Assembly: GCA_017940005.1 (NCBI GenBank)
Contig: JAGAZO010000017.1
Location: forward strand, 62,001 to 126,000
Direction of reading: 5' to 3'
DNA length: 64,000 nucleotides
Source: Treponema sp.
GTDB lineage: Bacteria; Spirochaetota; Spirochaetia; Treponematales; Treponemataceae
The translations under genes were made by a program, and so were the position numbers. The notes beneath the pieces were generated by a model, which saw nothing but the letters and a program-made list of their open reading frames with translations, ran no database searches and was not told the origin of the DNA. Of this stretch, positions 41,921-51,501 are shown piece by piece (position 1 is the stretch's first letter; every line of letters begins with the position of its first letter).

Positions 41921-43477
41921 ATGGACATCTCAAATATTATTAAAAACTTGCACCCGCTCGAAACGAAGGTGCTTTTAAAGTATTCTCACAATGACGATTT
42001 AACTGCGCAGAAGTTGCAGGACGAGCTTGGCTACAAAGAAGGACACGCGAATCAAGCATTTTCGTGGCTTTCGGGAAAAGAGCTTGTTGAAGAAACTGCG
42101 CGCACGCCGCACACGTATTACGAGATTACCGAGCGTGGTCGCGTGCTTGCAAAAATTGGTACAGTAGAAGAGCGCGTCATCAACTTTGTAAAAGAGCGGA
42201 GGGCTGTAGTGCTGCCAAAAATTGCAGCGGCTCTTGGTGTTGAGAACAAAGACATCGGCAGCGCGTTCGGGCAGCTTGCAAAAGACGGCGTGCTCAAAAT
42301 GAACGCGACAAAAGAAGCAGAAGCGACAGAAGCCCCGTTTCCAAAACGGCTTGTAGTTGCCAAAGATTTGCTCAAGCGCGCAAGCGAGGCGGAAAATGGA
42401 CAGCTTGAAAAAGATGCGCTCTCCGCAGAAGAGCAGGAAGTGATTGCACATCTTGCAAAAAAGCGCGGAGCTGCTGACAGTCCGTTTAAAATCATTGAGC
42501 GCGAAACAGTCACGTATCGGCTTGCTGGCGAGTACGCTGCAGTTGCTGCCTCGCTCAAAGAAGCGGGCGTTACCGGCAACGAGTTCGGCGAAGTGACGCC
42601 GCAGCTGCTTTCTTCCGGTGAATGGAAGAGCGGCACTTTCCGCGCGTACAACATCTCCATACCGCCTGCGAGAATCATTCCGGGTCGCATAAATCCTTAC
42701 GCGCAATTCCTTGAATCAGTCAAAGACAAGTTGTGCTCGCTCGGCTTTGAGGAGTTTGACGGGTCGCTTGTGGAAACAGAGTTCTGGAACGGAGACGCGC
42801 TCTTTATGCCGCAGTTTCACGCAGCACGCGACATTCACGACGTGTACCGCATTAAAAATCCCACGCACGCGAAAGCAATCGAAGAGCCGTATTTATCAAA
42901 CGTAAAAGCGGCTCACGAAAACGGCGGAAACACTGGCAGTCGCGGCTGGAATTATGCGTTTGACACGGACTTTACAAAGCGCCTCATCTTGCGCAGTCAA
43001 GGCACCGTGCTTTCCGCGCATCAGCTCCACACGGCAAAAGTGCCTGGAAAATATTTTGGCATAGCGCGCTGCTTCCGTTACGACAAAGTTGACGCAACGC
43101 ACTTGAGCGATTTTTATCAGACAGAAGGAATCGTGCTCGGAAACGACGTAAACTTGAAAACGCTGCTCGGATTTTTGAAAATGTTTGCAACTGAAATTGC
43201 AGGCGCAACAGATGTCAAATACGTGCCTGGCTACTTCCCATTCACAGAGCCTTCAATAGAAGTGCACATAAAGCACCCCGTGCTCGGCTGGTTTGAGCTT
43301 GGCGGTTCAGGCATTTTCCGCCCCGAAGTGACAAAGGCGATGGGCGTAGACGTGCCCGTGCTTGCGTGGGGAATCGGCATTGACCGCATGGCGCTCATGG
43401 CGCTCGGCTTGAACGATTTGCGCGAACTTTTCAGCGAAGACATTGAGCAGGTACGTCTGCGAAAAGCGCAGTTTTAG
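41921..43477 (+). CDS. pheS: Phenylalanyl-tRNA synthetase alpha subunit, archaeal/eukaryotic type
   Basis: Charges tRNA-Phe together with PheT, which is not in this window. 518 residues, longer than the usual bacterial PheS of about 330. The N-terminal 200 residues are winged-helix-like tRNA-binding domains with VEETARTPHTYYEITERGR, typical of the archaeal/eukaryotic form. Class II motifs follow: motif 2 in YFGIARCFRYDKVDATHLSDF and motif 3 in LAWGIGIDRMALMALG. Spirochaetes are known to carry this form, which supports the taxonomic placement. The ATG at 41921 is the first that fits the conserved start; no ribosome site is visible. Confidence 0.95.
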   Translation: MDISNIIKNLHPLETKVLLKYSHNDDLTAQKLQDELGYKEGHANQAFSWLSGKELVEETARTPHTYYEITERGRVLAKIGTVEERVINFVKERRAVVLPKIAAALGVENKDIGSAFGQLAKDGVLKMNATKEAEATEAPFPKRLVVAKDLLKRASEAENGQLEKDALSAEEQEVIAHLAKKRGAADSPFKIIERETVTYRLAGEYAAVAASLKEAGVTGNEFGEVTPQLLSSGEWKSGTFRAYNISIPPARIIPGRINPYAQFLESVKDKLCSLGFEEFDGSLVETEFWNGDALFMPQFHAARDIHDVYRIKNPTHAKAIEEPYLSNVKAAHENGGNTGSRGWNYAFDTDFTKRLILRSQGTVLSAHQLHTAKVPGKYFGIARCFRYDKVDATHLSDFYQTEGIVLGNDVNLKTLLGFLKMFATEIAGATDVKYVPGYFPFTEPSIEVHIKHPVLGWFELGGSGIFRPEVTKAMGVDVPVLAWGIGIDRMALMALGLNDLRELFSEDIEQVRLRKAQF

Positions 43478-43497
43478 GAACGTGTGCAAGCAGCAAA

Positions 43498-44124
43498 CTA
43501 TTTTTGCTCACCTTTTTTTTGTGCCTCTATGTAGCCGCATTCCTCAAGATAATGCCGTCGCGTTATTATTAATCCAATCAGTTCTTGATACATGTTGTAG
43601 TCAACTTCAATCGCTATGGGAAGTACAAAGTATTCTGTTTCGTCGCAGTAACGTTCGATAAATTTGGGGTCGCTCACAAAGCCGAGACTTATCATATTGC
43701 TGATTCTATCAGCACACTTTAAAACCTTTGCACGAGGACTTCCATTTTGGATAATGTCGCGCAAGTATTCTTCTTTAGGTTGATTTTCTTTGCGCGTCAC
43801 TTCGCACACGAGGTTGTATACTTCTAGTCCGTCTTCGTCAGCATTGATTATTAAATTTTTATCAAATCCAGGCACATCTTCAAGCACATCATGAATGCAT
43901 GAAGCTTTTAATAAAATTGCATCGATGTAGCCGTAGTCTATGAGTATGCTCATCGTGTCGAGCTGATGGCGAAACATGTTGCCGCCTGCGTGACGCGCTT
44001 TTCCGATGAGCGCAGTAGCGAGCTGCATATACGGCGCAAGATACATATTTTTGAGAAGAAGCATAGCTTCGTTGTCCATGCGGCCAGAACGATCTACGTT
44101 CATCTCGTATCTAAATTTTCCCAT
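43498..44124 (-). CDS. HD-domain protein, (p)ppGpp-hydrolase-like
   Basis: A 208-residue HD-domain protein. Its motif order matches the hydrolase part of RelA/SpoT: ARHAGG...FRHQLDTM (first His), CIHDVLEDVPGF (HD and the ED pair) and AKVLKCADRISNM (last Asp and the Asn-rich segment). No synthetase or regulatory domains are present, so it may be a small alarmone hydrolase or a relative with another nucleotide substrate. I start at the ATG at 44124, 17 bases after the valS stop codon, with GGAG upstream. It is the second gene of a valS transcript. Confidence 0.8.
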   Translation of the reverse strand: MGKFRYEMNVDRSGRMDNEAMLLLKNMYLAPYMQLATALIGKARHAGGNMFRHQLDTMSILIDYGYIDAILLKASCIHDVLEDVPGFDKNLIINADEDGLEVYNLVCEVTRKENQPKEEYLRDIIQNGSPRAKVLKCADRISNMISLGFVSDPKFIERYCDETEYFVLPIAIEVDYNMYQELIGLIITRRHYLEECGYIEAQKKGEQK

Positions 44125-44140
44125 CTCCACATCTCCGCAT

Positions 44141-46906
44141 TTAGAGGCTCGCAATATATGATGCAAGTTTTTCTATTCTGCGCATGTTCTCTTCAAGCTT
44201 GACTTTTTCTGCTTCCACAAGCTCACTCGCGGCATGCTCTGCAAATTTACCAGAAAGCTTTGCTTTAGAACGAGACGCGATAGCTTCTGCCTCACGCATT
44301 TCTTTTTCAAATCGCGCGCGGAGCTGCGTTTTGTTCACGCTTTCGTCGAGCAGCAGAAACGCTTCAAAACCGCGACCCACTGTGCCTATGGCAGACTGCG
44401 GCTTTGCGTCGACAAAATCAATTTTATGTACGCCTGCAAGCAGCTGTATAACGTCTGTTTTTTCTGTGCACACTTCTGCCGCGCTGCCTTTTTCGATAAC
44501 AACAGCAACAGCGATTTTTGCTGCGGGGTCAATGCCGCATTCAGTACGCAAGCCGCGCACATTCTTTATAAACTCGCGAAGCACGTTGAACCTGTTGGAA
44601 ACTGTTTCATTGACGCGCGCATCGTTCGGTTCGGGAAATGGAGCGGCAATGAGCATGCCGCTGTACGCGCTGTTTGTGATAATGCTGTTTTTTCCTGCAC
44701 GCGCACGGTTTTCAACGATGTCTGCAAGCGGCAGCTTTGCGTAAATTTCTTCAGTAACAAACGGAATGAACGGATGCAGCAAGCGCATGTTTTCTTCGAG
44801 CACGTTGAGCAGTACGGAAGCAGCGCGGTTTTTCTCGTGCTCATCGCCATTTTTAAAAGAGAGCTTTGTCGCCTCTACATACCAGTCGCAGTATTCATTC
44901 CAAAAATATTCGTAGAGCGCAGAAGCGGCATCATTGTAGCGGTAGCTTTCAAGTGCCTCGCGTTCAGTGCGCGCACATGCGTCAAGCTCCGTGTAAATCC
45001 ATCGATCAAGCTCGGTCAAGTCGCTGTCTTTTACCGGGATGAGCGTGCGCCCTTCAAGGTTCATGAGAATGTAGCGGCTTGCGTTCCACACTTTATTTGC
45101 AAAGCGGCTTCCGAGTTTGAACGAGTCGCGGTCAATCAACACGTCCTGCCCTTGCGCGCACATAAAGCCAAGCGTAAACTTGAACGCATCACTTCCGTAG
45201 AGCGCGACAATTTCATTCGGGTCAATGCCGTTGCCGAGCGACTTGCTCATCTTGCGCCCTTGCCTATCGCGCACCAGCCCGTGAATATAGATGTCGTGGA
45301 ACGGCGCTTTGCCAGTGAACTCAAGGCCTGCCATAATCATGCGGGCAACCCAAAAAAAGATGATGTCGTACGCCGTCACAAGCGCGCTCGTCGGATAAAA
45401 CGCTGCAAGGTCATTTGTCGCCTCCGGCCAGTCGAGCGTGCTGAACGGCCACAGCCATGACGAAAACCACGTGTCGAGCACGTCGGGGTCTTGCACAAGA
45501 TTTTTTGAAGCGCATTTTGGACACACGCATACGTCCTCGCGCGATACAATCATCTCGCCGCAGTCCTGGCAATACCACACGGGAATACGGTGTCCCCACC
45601 ACAGCTGGCGGCTGATGCACCAGTCGCGGATATTTTCGAGCCACACGTTGTATGTGTTTTCCCATTTGCGCGGATAAAATACGATGTCGCCCGCTTTCCA
45701 CGCATCGAGCGCTTTTTGCGCAAGCGGCTGCATCTTTACAAACCACTGGTCACTCACATACGGCTCGACGACCGTGTTGCAGCGGTAGCAATGCCCTACC
45801 GCGTGCGTGATTTTCTCCTCGGTTTTGAAAAGTCCTGCCGCCTGCAAATCTGCAATCACGAGTTCGCGCGCTTTTGCACACGAAAGCCCACGATATTTTT
45901 CTGGAACGTTTTCGTTTAGCGTTCCGTCAGGATTCAAAATGTTTATGACAGGAAGATTGTTGCGCTGCCCCACCCGCCAGTCGTTCGGGTCATGCGCAGG
46001 CGTAATCTTTACCATGCCCGTGCCGAATGCTTTATCGACATACGCGTCTGCAATAATCGGAATCACGCGGTCAGTGAGCGGGAGCTTTACCTTTTTTCCA
46101 ACGATAGTTTTATAGCGTTCATCATCGGGATGCACTGCAACTGCCGTGTCGCCGAGCAGCGTTTCCGGGCGCGTTGTCGCAATCTCAATTTTTGTCGAGC
46201 CGTCAGGCGCAGGTCCGTCCGCGTATTCGTAGTAGAGGTGATACATCGCGCCCGCAGTTTCCGTGTGCTCAACTTCGTCATCGGAAAGCGCCGTGCCGCA
46301 GCGCGGACACCAATTCACCAAGTAGTTGCCGCGATAGATGAGGCCGCGCTCGTACAGCGTCACGAATACATCGCGCACCGCTTTGGACAAGCCTCTGTCC
46401 ATGGTAAAACGCTCGCGCTGCCAGTCAGTGCTGTTGCCGAGTTTTTTTTGCTGCTGCACAATCGTTGCATGATGTTCCTCTTTCAGGCGCCACGTGCGCT
46501 CAAGAAATTGCTCGCGCCCTATGGCACTTCGTGACGTGCCCTCTTTTTTAAGTGCGCGCTCCACAACGTTTTGCGTCGCGATGCCCGCGTGGTCAGTGCC
46601 AGTGAGCCAGAGCGTGTTGTCGCCTTTCATGCGGTGGTAGCGCACGACAATATCTTGCAGCGTGTTGTTAAGGCCATGCCCCACGTGCAACACGCCCGTT
46701 ACGTTCGGCGGCGGAATGACGACAGAAAACGTCTGCCGCGCGATTTCTTCGTGCGTCATGTTTGCAGTGCGCGTTTTGTATGCAGCGTGAACAGGAGAGT
46801 CCGCGTCAGAAGCGGGTTTAAACCAGCCGCCATCGTCCCAGTTTTTGTAAATGCGTTCTTCAAAATCTTTTGGATTGTATGCTTTCTCAAGCTCGATTCC
46901 TTTCAT
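44141..46906 (-). CDS. valS: Valyl-tRNA synthetase
   Basis: Class I synthetase of 921 residues that charges tRNA-Val. The HIGH motif is present as HVGHGLNNTLQD, the KMSKS motif as MSKSLGNGIDP, and the CP1 editing domain has TTRPETLLGDTAVAVHPDD. Zn-type Cys pairs lie at CPRCGT, CQDCGE and CPKC. The C-terminal coiled-coil arm (TQLRARFEKEMREAEAIASR) ends the protein as in bacterial ValRS. The ATG at 46906 lies 8 bases from a strong extended -10 with no ribosome site, so a leaderless message is expected. HD-protein gene follows. Confidence 0.97.
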   Translation of the reverse strand: MKGIELEKAYNPKDFEERIYKNWDDGGWFKPASDADSPVHAAYKTRTANMTHEEIARQTFSVVIPPPNVTGVLHVGHGLNNTLQDIVVRYHRMKGDNTLWLTGTDHAGIATQNVVERALKKEGTSRSAIGREQFLERTWRLKEEHHATIVQQQKKLGNSTDWQRERFTMDRGLSKAVRDVFVTLYERGLIYRGNYLVNWCPRCGTALSDDEVEHTETAGAMYHLYYEYADGPAPDGSTKIEIATTRPETLLGDTAVAVHPDDERYKTIVGKKVKLPLTDRVIPIIADAYVDKAFGTGMVKITPAHDPNDWRVGQRNNLPVINILNPDGTLNENVPEKYRGLSCAKARELVIADLQAAGLFKTEEKITHAVGHCYRCNTVVEPYVSDQWFVKMQPLAQKALDAWKAGDIVFYPRKWENTYNVWLENIRDWCISRQLWWGHRIPVWYCQDCGEMIVSREDVCVCPKCASKNLVQDPDVLDTWFSSWLWPFSTLDWPEATNDLAAFYPTSALVTAYDIIFFWVARMIMAGLEFTGKAPFHDIYIHGLVRDRQGRKMSKSLGNGIDPNEIVALYGSDAFKFTLGFMCAQGQDVLIDRDSFKLGSRFANKVWNASRYILMNLEGRTLIPVKDSDLTELDRWIYTELDACARTEREALESYRYNDAASALYEYFWNEYCDWYVEATKLSFKNGDEHEKNRAASVLLNVLEENMRLLHPFIPFVTEEIYAKLPLADIVENRARAGKNSIITNSAYSGMLIAAPFPEPNDARVNETVSNRFNVLREFIKNVRGLRTECGIDPAAKIAVAVVIEKGSAAEVCTEKTDVIQLLAGVHKIDFVDAKPQSAIGTVGRGFEAFLLLDESVNKTQLRARFEKEMREAEAIASRSKAKLSGKFAEHAASELVEAEKVKLEENMRRIEKLASYIASL

Positions 46907-46914
46907 AAAATACT

Positions 46915-46923
46915 ATTATAGCA
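46915..46923 (-). promoter_or_regulatory. Extended -10 of valS (leaderless)
   Basis: TGCTATAAT on the minus strand, 8 bases before the valS ATG. No T-box or other leader is possible in so short a space. Confidence 0.7.
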
Positions 46924-47085
46924 CATTGCAAAAACAAGGACAATGAGCAGGCACATTTCTGCATGCGAGCAAAAGTGTATTGATGTGCAACCATATAACT
47001 AGACAGAATAAGTTTATATGTAAGCAAAATGAGCTAGCATCTTTTTTTAAGAAAAATTAAAAAACATAAATTAAACTGGACAAAA

Positions 47086-47607
47086 TTATACCTGATTTTT
47101 AATCTTATCCATTATGTAGATTTTTTCTAGAACCGCGTCGCGCTCGTTTTCATCAGTATACAGCACGCGCTTTGTTCCATGCGCATTCGTCTCTATTTCA
47201 AGAATGTGATTTCCATACACCTCGCTTTGCTGGTCAGGCTTTTTAAAATGTACAATATCGCTGAACAAAATCAACGCGCCGTCTGCAATCACGCCGTTTT
47301 CATAAACGCCTTCGCACGCGGCAGTCGCGAGCAGGGACAACATCATGTACGCACCAAGCAAGCCAATGCCGACAAGCATGATTTTTACATACACAGAAAA
47401 ATTGATATGAAACGCCAAGAGCGGCACAACACAGCAACATGCAAGCGCTGCAACTGTCAGTTTTATTGAGCGCCGCTTTACACGCAAACAGCACGCTCCC
47501 GCTCTTTTAAGCACGCGCGATTTTCGTAGCGGCGTTGTTGCAACAATACAAACATATGCAACAGCCGAAATAATCATGCATGCAAACTCATTGACAATGC
47601 CATTCAT
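47086..47607 (-). CDS. Membrane protein with a PH-like C-terminal domain
   Basis: A 173-residue protein with three hydrophobic helices (about 5-24, 45-64, 72-92) and a soluble C-terminal half with CEGVYENGVIADGALILFSD followed by short strands. This plan resembles small membrane proteins with a DUF5673-like PH fold, though similarity is by pattern only. Start taken at the ATG at 47607, where GAGGTA lies upstream; an ATG 33 bases earlier has a weaker site. It stands 165 bases after the Nudix gene on the same strand, probably at the end of that transcript. Confidence 0.65.
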   Translation of the reverse strand: MNGIVNEFACMIISAVAYVCIVATTPLRKSRVLKRAGACCLRVKRRSIKLTVAALACCCVVPLLAFHINFSVYVKIMLVGIGLLGAYMMLSLLATAACEGVYENGVIADGALILFSDIVHFKKPDQQSEVYGNHILEIETNAHGTKRVLYTDENERDAVLEKIYIMDKIKNQV

Positions 47608-47771
47608 AGCTACCTCGTTAATCAGCACTTCCTCAATCACTGCGCACGAAAAATCACTTTAACACAGCGTGCACGCACATGTTCACCGCTCACAAGCAAC
47701 ATACTTTGCCGCAAGCGATGAGGTATGCTATTCTCTAAAGGATGCTCACCGCACACACAAAAATGCGCATG

Positions 47772-48329
47772 TTACTGCCGCGTTTCCAACCATATGCGAA
47801 GCCCGTTCCGCGCGTTTTCAAATGCAAACGGCACAGCATTGAGCGAGCGTTCATCATATATGCGCACGGCAACAAATTCCTGCACTTCGCTTTTCTGCGC
47901 ACAAAGCGTTTTTGTCAACGATGTGACGCTTTCAATTCCCGTTGGCAAATCTGCCGTGTAAAACGTATCGCATGTTTTGTACACAATATTTTTATATTCA
48001 TACGTATTTGGCAGGCTGCACAGATATGTTACGCGCTGAATGATAAGCCCCGCCTCTTCTTTGCATTCGCGCATTGCAGCCTGCTCCGCGCCCTCGTCCG
48101 CATCGACAAAACCGCCGGGAAGTGCAAGAAAATTTTTGCGCGGCTCTTTTGCCCGCTTTTCAAAAAGCACAAAGCCGTTTTTATCTGCAATGATAACATT
48201 CACCGCAGCCGCAACATTGTGATATAAATCAAAACCACAGTCGCTGCAAACCCATTTTTTATTATCAACAAAATTGATTTTTTTGCCGCCGCACAGCGGA
48301 CAAAATGCAAAATCCATAGTGCAACTCAT
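47772..48329 (-). CDS. Nudix hydrolase with N-terminal zinc ribbon
   Basis: A 185-residue protein. Two CxxC pairs (FCPLCGG and VCSDCGF) form a zinc ribbon in the first 33 residues. The Nudix box follows as GGFVDADEGAEQAAMREC plus KEEAGL, with all catalytic Glu present. This is the plan of NudC-like or NADH-type pyrophosphatases and of small ribbon-Nudix proteins; the substrate is a nucleoside diphosphate linked to something not readable here. The start at 48329 overlaps the stop codon of the ECF gene (ATGA), so translation is coupled. A later ATG at 48317 is possible but loses no domain. Confidence 0.88.
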   Translation of the reverse strand: MSCTMDFAFCPLCGGKKINFVDNKKWVCSDCGFDLYHNVAAAVNVIIADKNGFVLFEKRAKEPRKNFLALPGGFVDADEGAEQAAMRECKEEAGLIIQRVTYLCSLPNTYEYKNIVYKTCDTFYTADLPTGIESVTSLTKTLCAQKSEVQEFVAVRIYDERSLNAVPFAFENARNGLRIWLETRQ

Positions 48330-50656
48330 GCAAAGCACCTCACCGTCAACGCGTCTGCGAGCGATTCAGAGCGCTTGATTGTCTGAATGACAAGCGGCAC
48401 AAAGAGCGGGATAATTGCTTTTACTTTGTTAAAAAATCCTTTTGTTTTTCCCAGACCGCCGCGAATCAGCTGCGTTTTGATAATGCTTTCAGCTTCGTCA
48501 ATGAGCAATGGAATAAAACGGAAAATAATCTCCACAATGATGATGACATACCGCACAGGAACGCGCAGGAGCGCAAGCGGTTTTAACAAAATTGAAAGCC
48601 CGTCAACAACATCATATTCAGGCGTTGCATATGAAAACGAAACGATGCACGCAATCGCCGCCTCTGTATGGATGAGCGTTTTCAAACACAACAGCAGCTT
48701 CGACGGCGTAACAGTAAAATATTTATATGTCAAAAATATTTTTTCGTCTGGACGCGGCGGAAAAAAAATCATCTGGAAAATGCAAAAAAGCAGCAGCAAC
48801 GGAATGACTTTTACGAGCGAGGTGAAAAGCCTCTTTGCAGGATATTTTGCAAAAAACGCATACGCAAGCGAAAGCGCGAGCAACGCACAGCACCACGCAA
48901 GCGGACGAACAGCAAGCGACGAAATGAACAGCGCAAAAAACACGATGAATTTTGCAACTGGCGGCAAACGTGAAATGATGCTATTGTTTTTTTCTGCGCC
49001 ACCTACATGTGCTCCAAGACCGCGCAGAGAATTTAACAATTTTGCACCGTCAAGCGGCTGCTGTTCTGCAAGTGCATAAGGTGCTGAAAATTGCACGCAC
49101 GTCTGCTCGTCTGCACGCGCGCTCGAATCGCTGTGCAATATAACGTCGCTTTGTGCGTCTGTGAAGTCTTGCGCGTACACTTGCTCCTCGTTATGCGCGG
49201 AGCATTGAGACATGAAACCGTCCACATGAATCATGCCATTTTCCAGTAAAAGCTCGCTGTCTGCAAATGCTGCTTCATCGCGGCGGTGTGTGCTGAACAA
49301 AACAGTGCGTCCCTCATCTGCCAGCGAACGAAGTGTTTTTAAAACATGCGCGCGCGATGGAGCATCAAGTCCCGCAGTAGGTTCGTCAAACAGCAGCACA
49401 GGCGAATTGAGCGCAAGGATTCCTGCGATGGCAAGTCGTCTGCGCTCGCCGCCTGATAGCGTAAACGTTTCGCGCTCGCCATACTCGCTGAACGGAATAC
49501 CCGCCGCATCCATTGAAGATGCCACGCGTTCCAAAAGCGCTTTTCCCTGCACACCGCTATTTCGTGCGCCAAACGCTACATCATCAGCGGCAAACTGTTC
49601 AAAGAGCGCGGCATCGCTGTTTTGCTGACAGAGCGCGGGACGAATGTTGCAGCGTACTGAACCGCTCGAAGGCGCGAGCAAGCCCGCCGCAATTTCGAGC
49701 AACGTCGACTTTCCGCTGCCCGAAACGCCAGTGAGCGCGGTCACTGTTCCCGCCGCAAGAGAAAAATTAATATTATTAAGAATAATGTTTTCACCATATG
49801 AGAAAGAGACAGATTCAAGCGCAAACGCTATTTCGTGGTGCGCAGTTTTTTCGCACGTGACGTTGCGATGCGCTTCGTCACTAAGTGCATTTTTATCGTG
49901 TGCAACTTTATCGTCCACAGTCATGCTGTCTGCATCTTTACAATATGTTTTTTTGCGCTGTAAATTTTTATTAATTTCCTCTCCGCAGATTTCGTTTACC
50001 AAATCTTCTTTTTCAAAAAATGTTTTTGTCGTGCCGCGAAATACAATTTTTCCGCGCCGCATCATGATGACATCTTTCGCTTCTTTTATGGCATCTGCAT
50101 CGTGTGTGATGTGAACAGCGGTGTTGCCCTGCTGCACCCAATACGCGAGAAAGCGGTAAATGTCTTTACGCGAAGCAGGGTCAAGCATGGAGACAGCTTC
50201 ATCAAGTATGAGCACATCGGGATTAAGCGCGATGATTCCTGCGAGCGCCTCCTTTTGCGTCTGCCCGAGCGACAGCGTCATAGATTGCGCAGACGCTTTG
50301 TGAAGCAGGCCTGTCACTGCAAGCGATTCAATTGTGCGAAGCTCTACCTCACCCGCAGGCAATTTGAGGTTCTGCGGACCAAATGCAGTATCGCGCGAAA
50401 CAACACTGCACACAATCTGATCTTTCGGCGACTGAAATACGAGTGCAACGCGCACATTGTTTGCATACGAAACAGTGCCTGAATCAGCTTCAAATAAACC
50501 GCACATGATGCGTGCAAGCGTGCTCTTGCCGCTTCCATTCAATCCGACAATTGCAGTATACGAGCCTTGCTCAAGAAAAAAACTCACATCATCTACTGAT
50601 GGCATACTTTGCAGAGGATACGTACCTGTCACATTCGTTACTGTTACAACGCGCAT
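48326..50656 (-). CDS. ECF transporter energy-coupling module, single-chain ATPase-ATPase-T fusion
   Basis: A 776-residue fusion of all three shared parts of an energy-coupling-factor vitamin importer. First ABC domain (1-225): Walker A GLNGSGKST, Walker B VLILDEAVS, but an odd signature LSLGQTQKE. Second ABC domain (275-480): GVSGSGKST, signature LSGGERRR, Walker B LLFDEPTAGLD. After a linker comes the EcfT membrane part (570-776) with about five helices and the ATPase-contacting RGGLG motif near the end. Separate genes are the norm. No substrate-binding S subunit lies nearby, so the cargo is unknown. The ATG lies 6 bases from an extended -10. Confidence 0.92.
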   Translation of the reverse strand: MRVVTVTNVTGTYPLQSMPSVDDVSFFLEQGSYTAIVGLNGSGKSTLARIMCGLFEADSGTVSYANNVRVALVFQSPKDQIVCSVVSRDTAFGPQNLKLPAGEVELRTIESLAVTGLLHKASAQSMTLSLGQTQKEALAGIIALNPDVLILDEAVSMLDPASRKDIYRFLAYWVQQGNTAVHITHDADAIKEAKDVIMMRRGKIVFRGTTKTFFEKEDLVNEICGEEINKNLQRKKTYCKDADSMTVDDKVAHDKNALSDEAHRNVTCEKTAHHEIAFALESVSFSYGENIILNNINFSLAAGTVTALTGVSGSGKSTLLEIAAGLLAPSSGSVRCNIRPALCQQNSDAALFEQFAADDVAFGARNSGVQGKALLERVASSMDAAGIPFSEYGERETFTLSGGERRRLAIAGILALNSPVLLFDEPTAGLDAPSRAHVLKTLRSLADEGRTVLFSTHRRDEAAFADSELLLENGMIHVDGFMSQCSAHNEEQVYAQDFTDAQSDVILHSDSSARADEQTCVQFSAPYALAEQQPLDGAKLLNSLRGLGAHVGGAEKNNSIISRLPPVAKFIVFFALFISSLAVRPLAWCCALLALSLAYAFFAKYPAKRLFTSLVKVIPLLLLFCIFQMIFFPPRPDEKIFLTYKYFTVTPSKLLLCLKTLIHTEAAIACIVSFSYATPEYDVVDGLSILLKPLALLRVPVRYVIIIVEIIFRFIPLLIDEAESIIKTQLIRGGLGKTKGFFNKVKAIIPLFVPLVIQTIKRSESLADALTVRCFA

Positions 50657-50662
50657 CGGACT

Positions 50663-50671
50663 ATCATAGCA
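50663..50671 (-). promoter_or_regulatory. Extended -10 of the ECF gene (leaderless)
   Basis: TGCTATGAT on the minus strand, 6 bases before the ATG at 50656. No ribosome site. The rest of 50672-50879 shows no gene. Confidence 0.6.
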
Positions 50672-50879
50672 AAAAAAATAAGAAAAGCCAATTATTTTGC
50701 GCGTACTGTTGCATATACTGCAATCATGCAGATATATTTCGCATGCTTTTGAAGCAAGCTACTGGAAAAACTGTACAAATGCGGCTTGTTCACGCGCAGT
50801 TTTGCAAAGTTTTCAGTGCAAGCGGCGCTGCGCAAACCAACTCGTTTTTATAATTCTGCCGCTATACATGCGCGCACTC

Positions 50880-50909
50880 TTGACACATCATGCAGATTGC
50901 AACTATTTT
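50880..50909 (+). promoter_or_regulatory. Flavodoxin promoter (leaderless)
   Basis: TTGACA (50880-50885), 18-base spacer, TATTTT (50904-50909), then 6 bases to the ATG at 50916. No ribosome site. Confidence 0.65.
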
Positions 50910-50915
50910 GAACAT

Positions 50916-51392
50916 ATGACAGACACGCTTGTTATCTACTATTCGCTTGAAGGCAACACAGATTACGTTGCAAAGCTTGCCGCACGAAAACTACAGGCAG
51001 ATATTGTGCGCATTGAGCCGATAAAAGCATATCCGCGCAAAGGATTTCGCAAATTTCTTATCGGCGGGCGTGATGCTGTTTTCAGTGTACACGTGCAATT
51101 ACAAACTGTGCTCCCCGACTTTTCACAGTATGCAAAACTGCTGATTGGCACGCCTGTATGGGCAGGAACAATGGCAGCTCCTATGAATACATTGTTGCAC
51201 AGCGCAAAAATACGCGGCAAGCATATTGCGCTTTTTGCATGCAGCGCAAGTGGCAATGCAAAAAAATGTTTTGCAAAAATGAAAGCATTGCTCCCTGAAA
51301 ACACGATTGACTCATGCGTTTCGTTTATCAATCCAGTCATTCACGCAGGAACCGCTGTTGATGAGCAGATTGATGAACTTGCGTTTCGTTAG
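50916..51392 (+). CDS. Flavodoxin
   Basis: A 158-residue cytoplasmic FMN protein. The phosphate-binding loop is YSLEGNTDYVA after VIY at the N-terminus, in place of the commoner SxTGNT. GTPVWAGTMAAPMNTLL forms the isoalloxazine loop and FACSASGN the second. It acts as a low-potential electron carrier; its partner is not evident, although a radical SAM protein converges on it. The ATG at 50916 fits the conserved start; the open frame extends upstream across the promoter but that part has no conserved sequence. Confidence 0.88.
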   Translation: MTDTLVIYYSLEGNTDYVAKLAARKLQADIVRIEPIKAYPRKGFRKFLIGGRDAVFSVHVQLQTVLPDFSQYAKLLIGTPVWAGTMAAPMNTLLHSAKIRGKHIALFACSASGNAKKCFAKMKALLPENTIDSCVSFINPVIHAGTAVDEQIDELAFR

Positions 51393-51501
51393 AATCGAGT
51401 GTTTCAACGTAGTGTATTTGACGCGGCATGTGTTAACGCATGCATGTTTTAGCGTGCATGTTGCAATGTGGACGTGCGAGCGATTAGTATGCATGAATGC
51501 A

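Noticed and set aside
44234-45460. 408-codon frame antisense to valS
   Set aside because: valS is complete on the other strand with all synthetase motifs; the antisense product has no family pattern or start signals.
50697-50915. N-terminal extension of the flavodoxin frame
   Set aside because: It crosses the TTGACA/TATTTT promoter, and flavodoxin similarity begins at the ATG at 50916.
51393-51501. Terminator between flavodoxin and amrS
   Set aside because: Several GCATGC-type partial palindromes exist but none gives a clean stem with a T-run.
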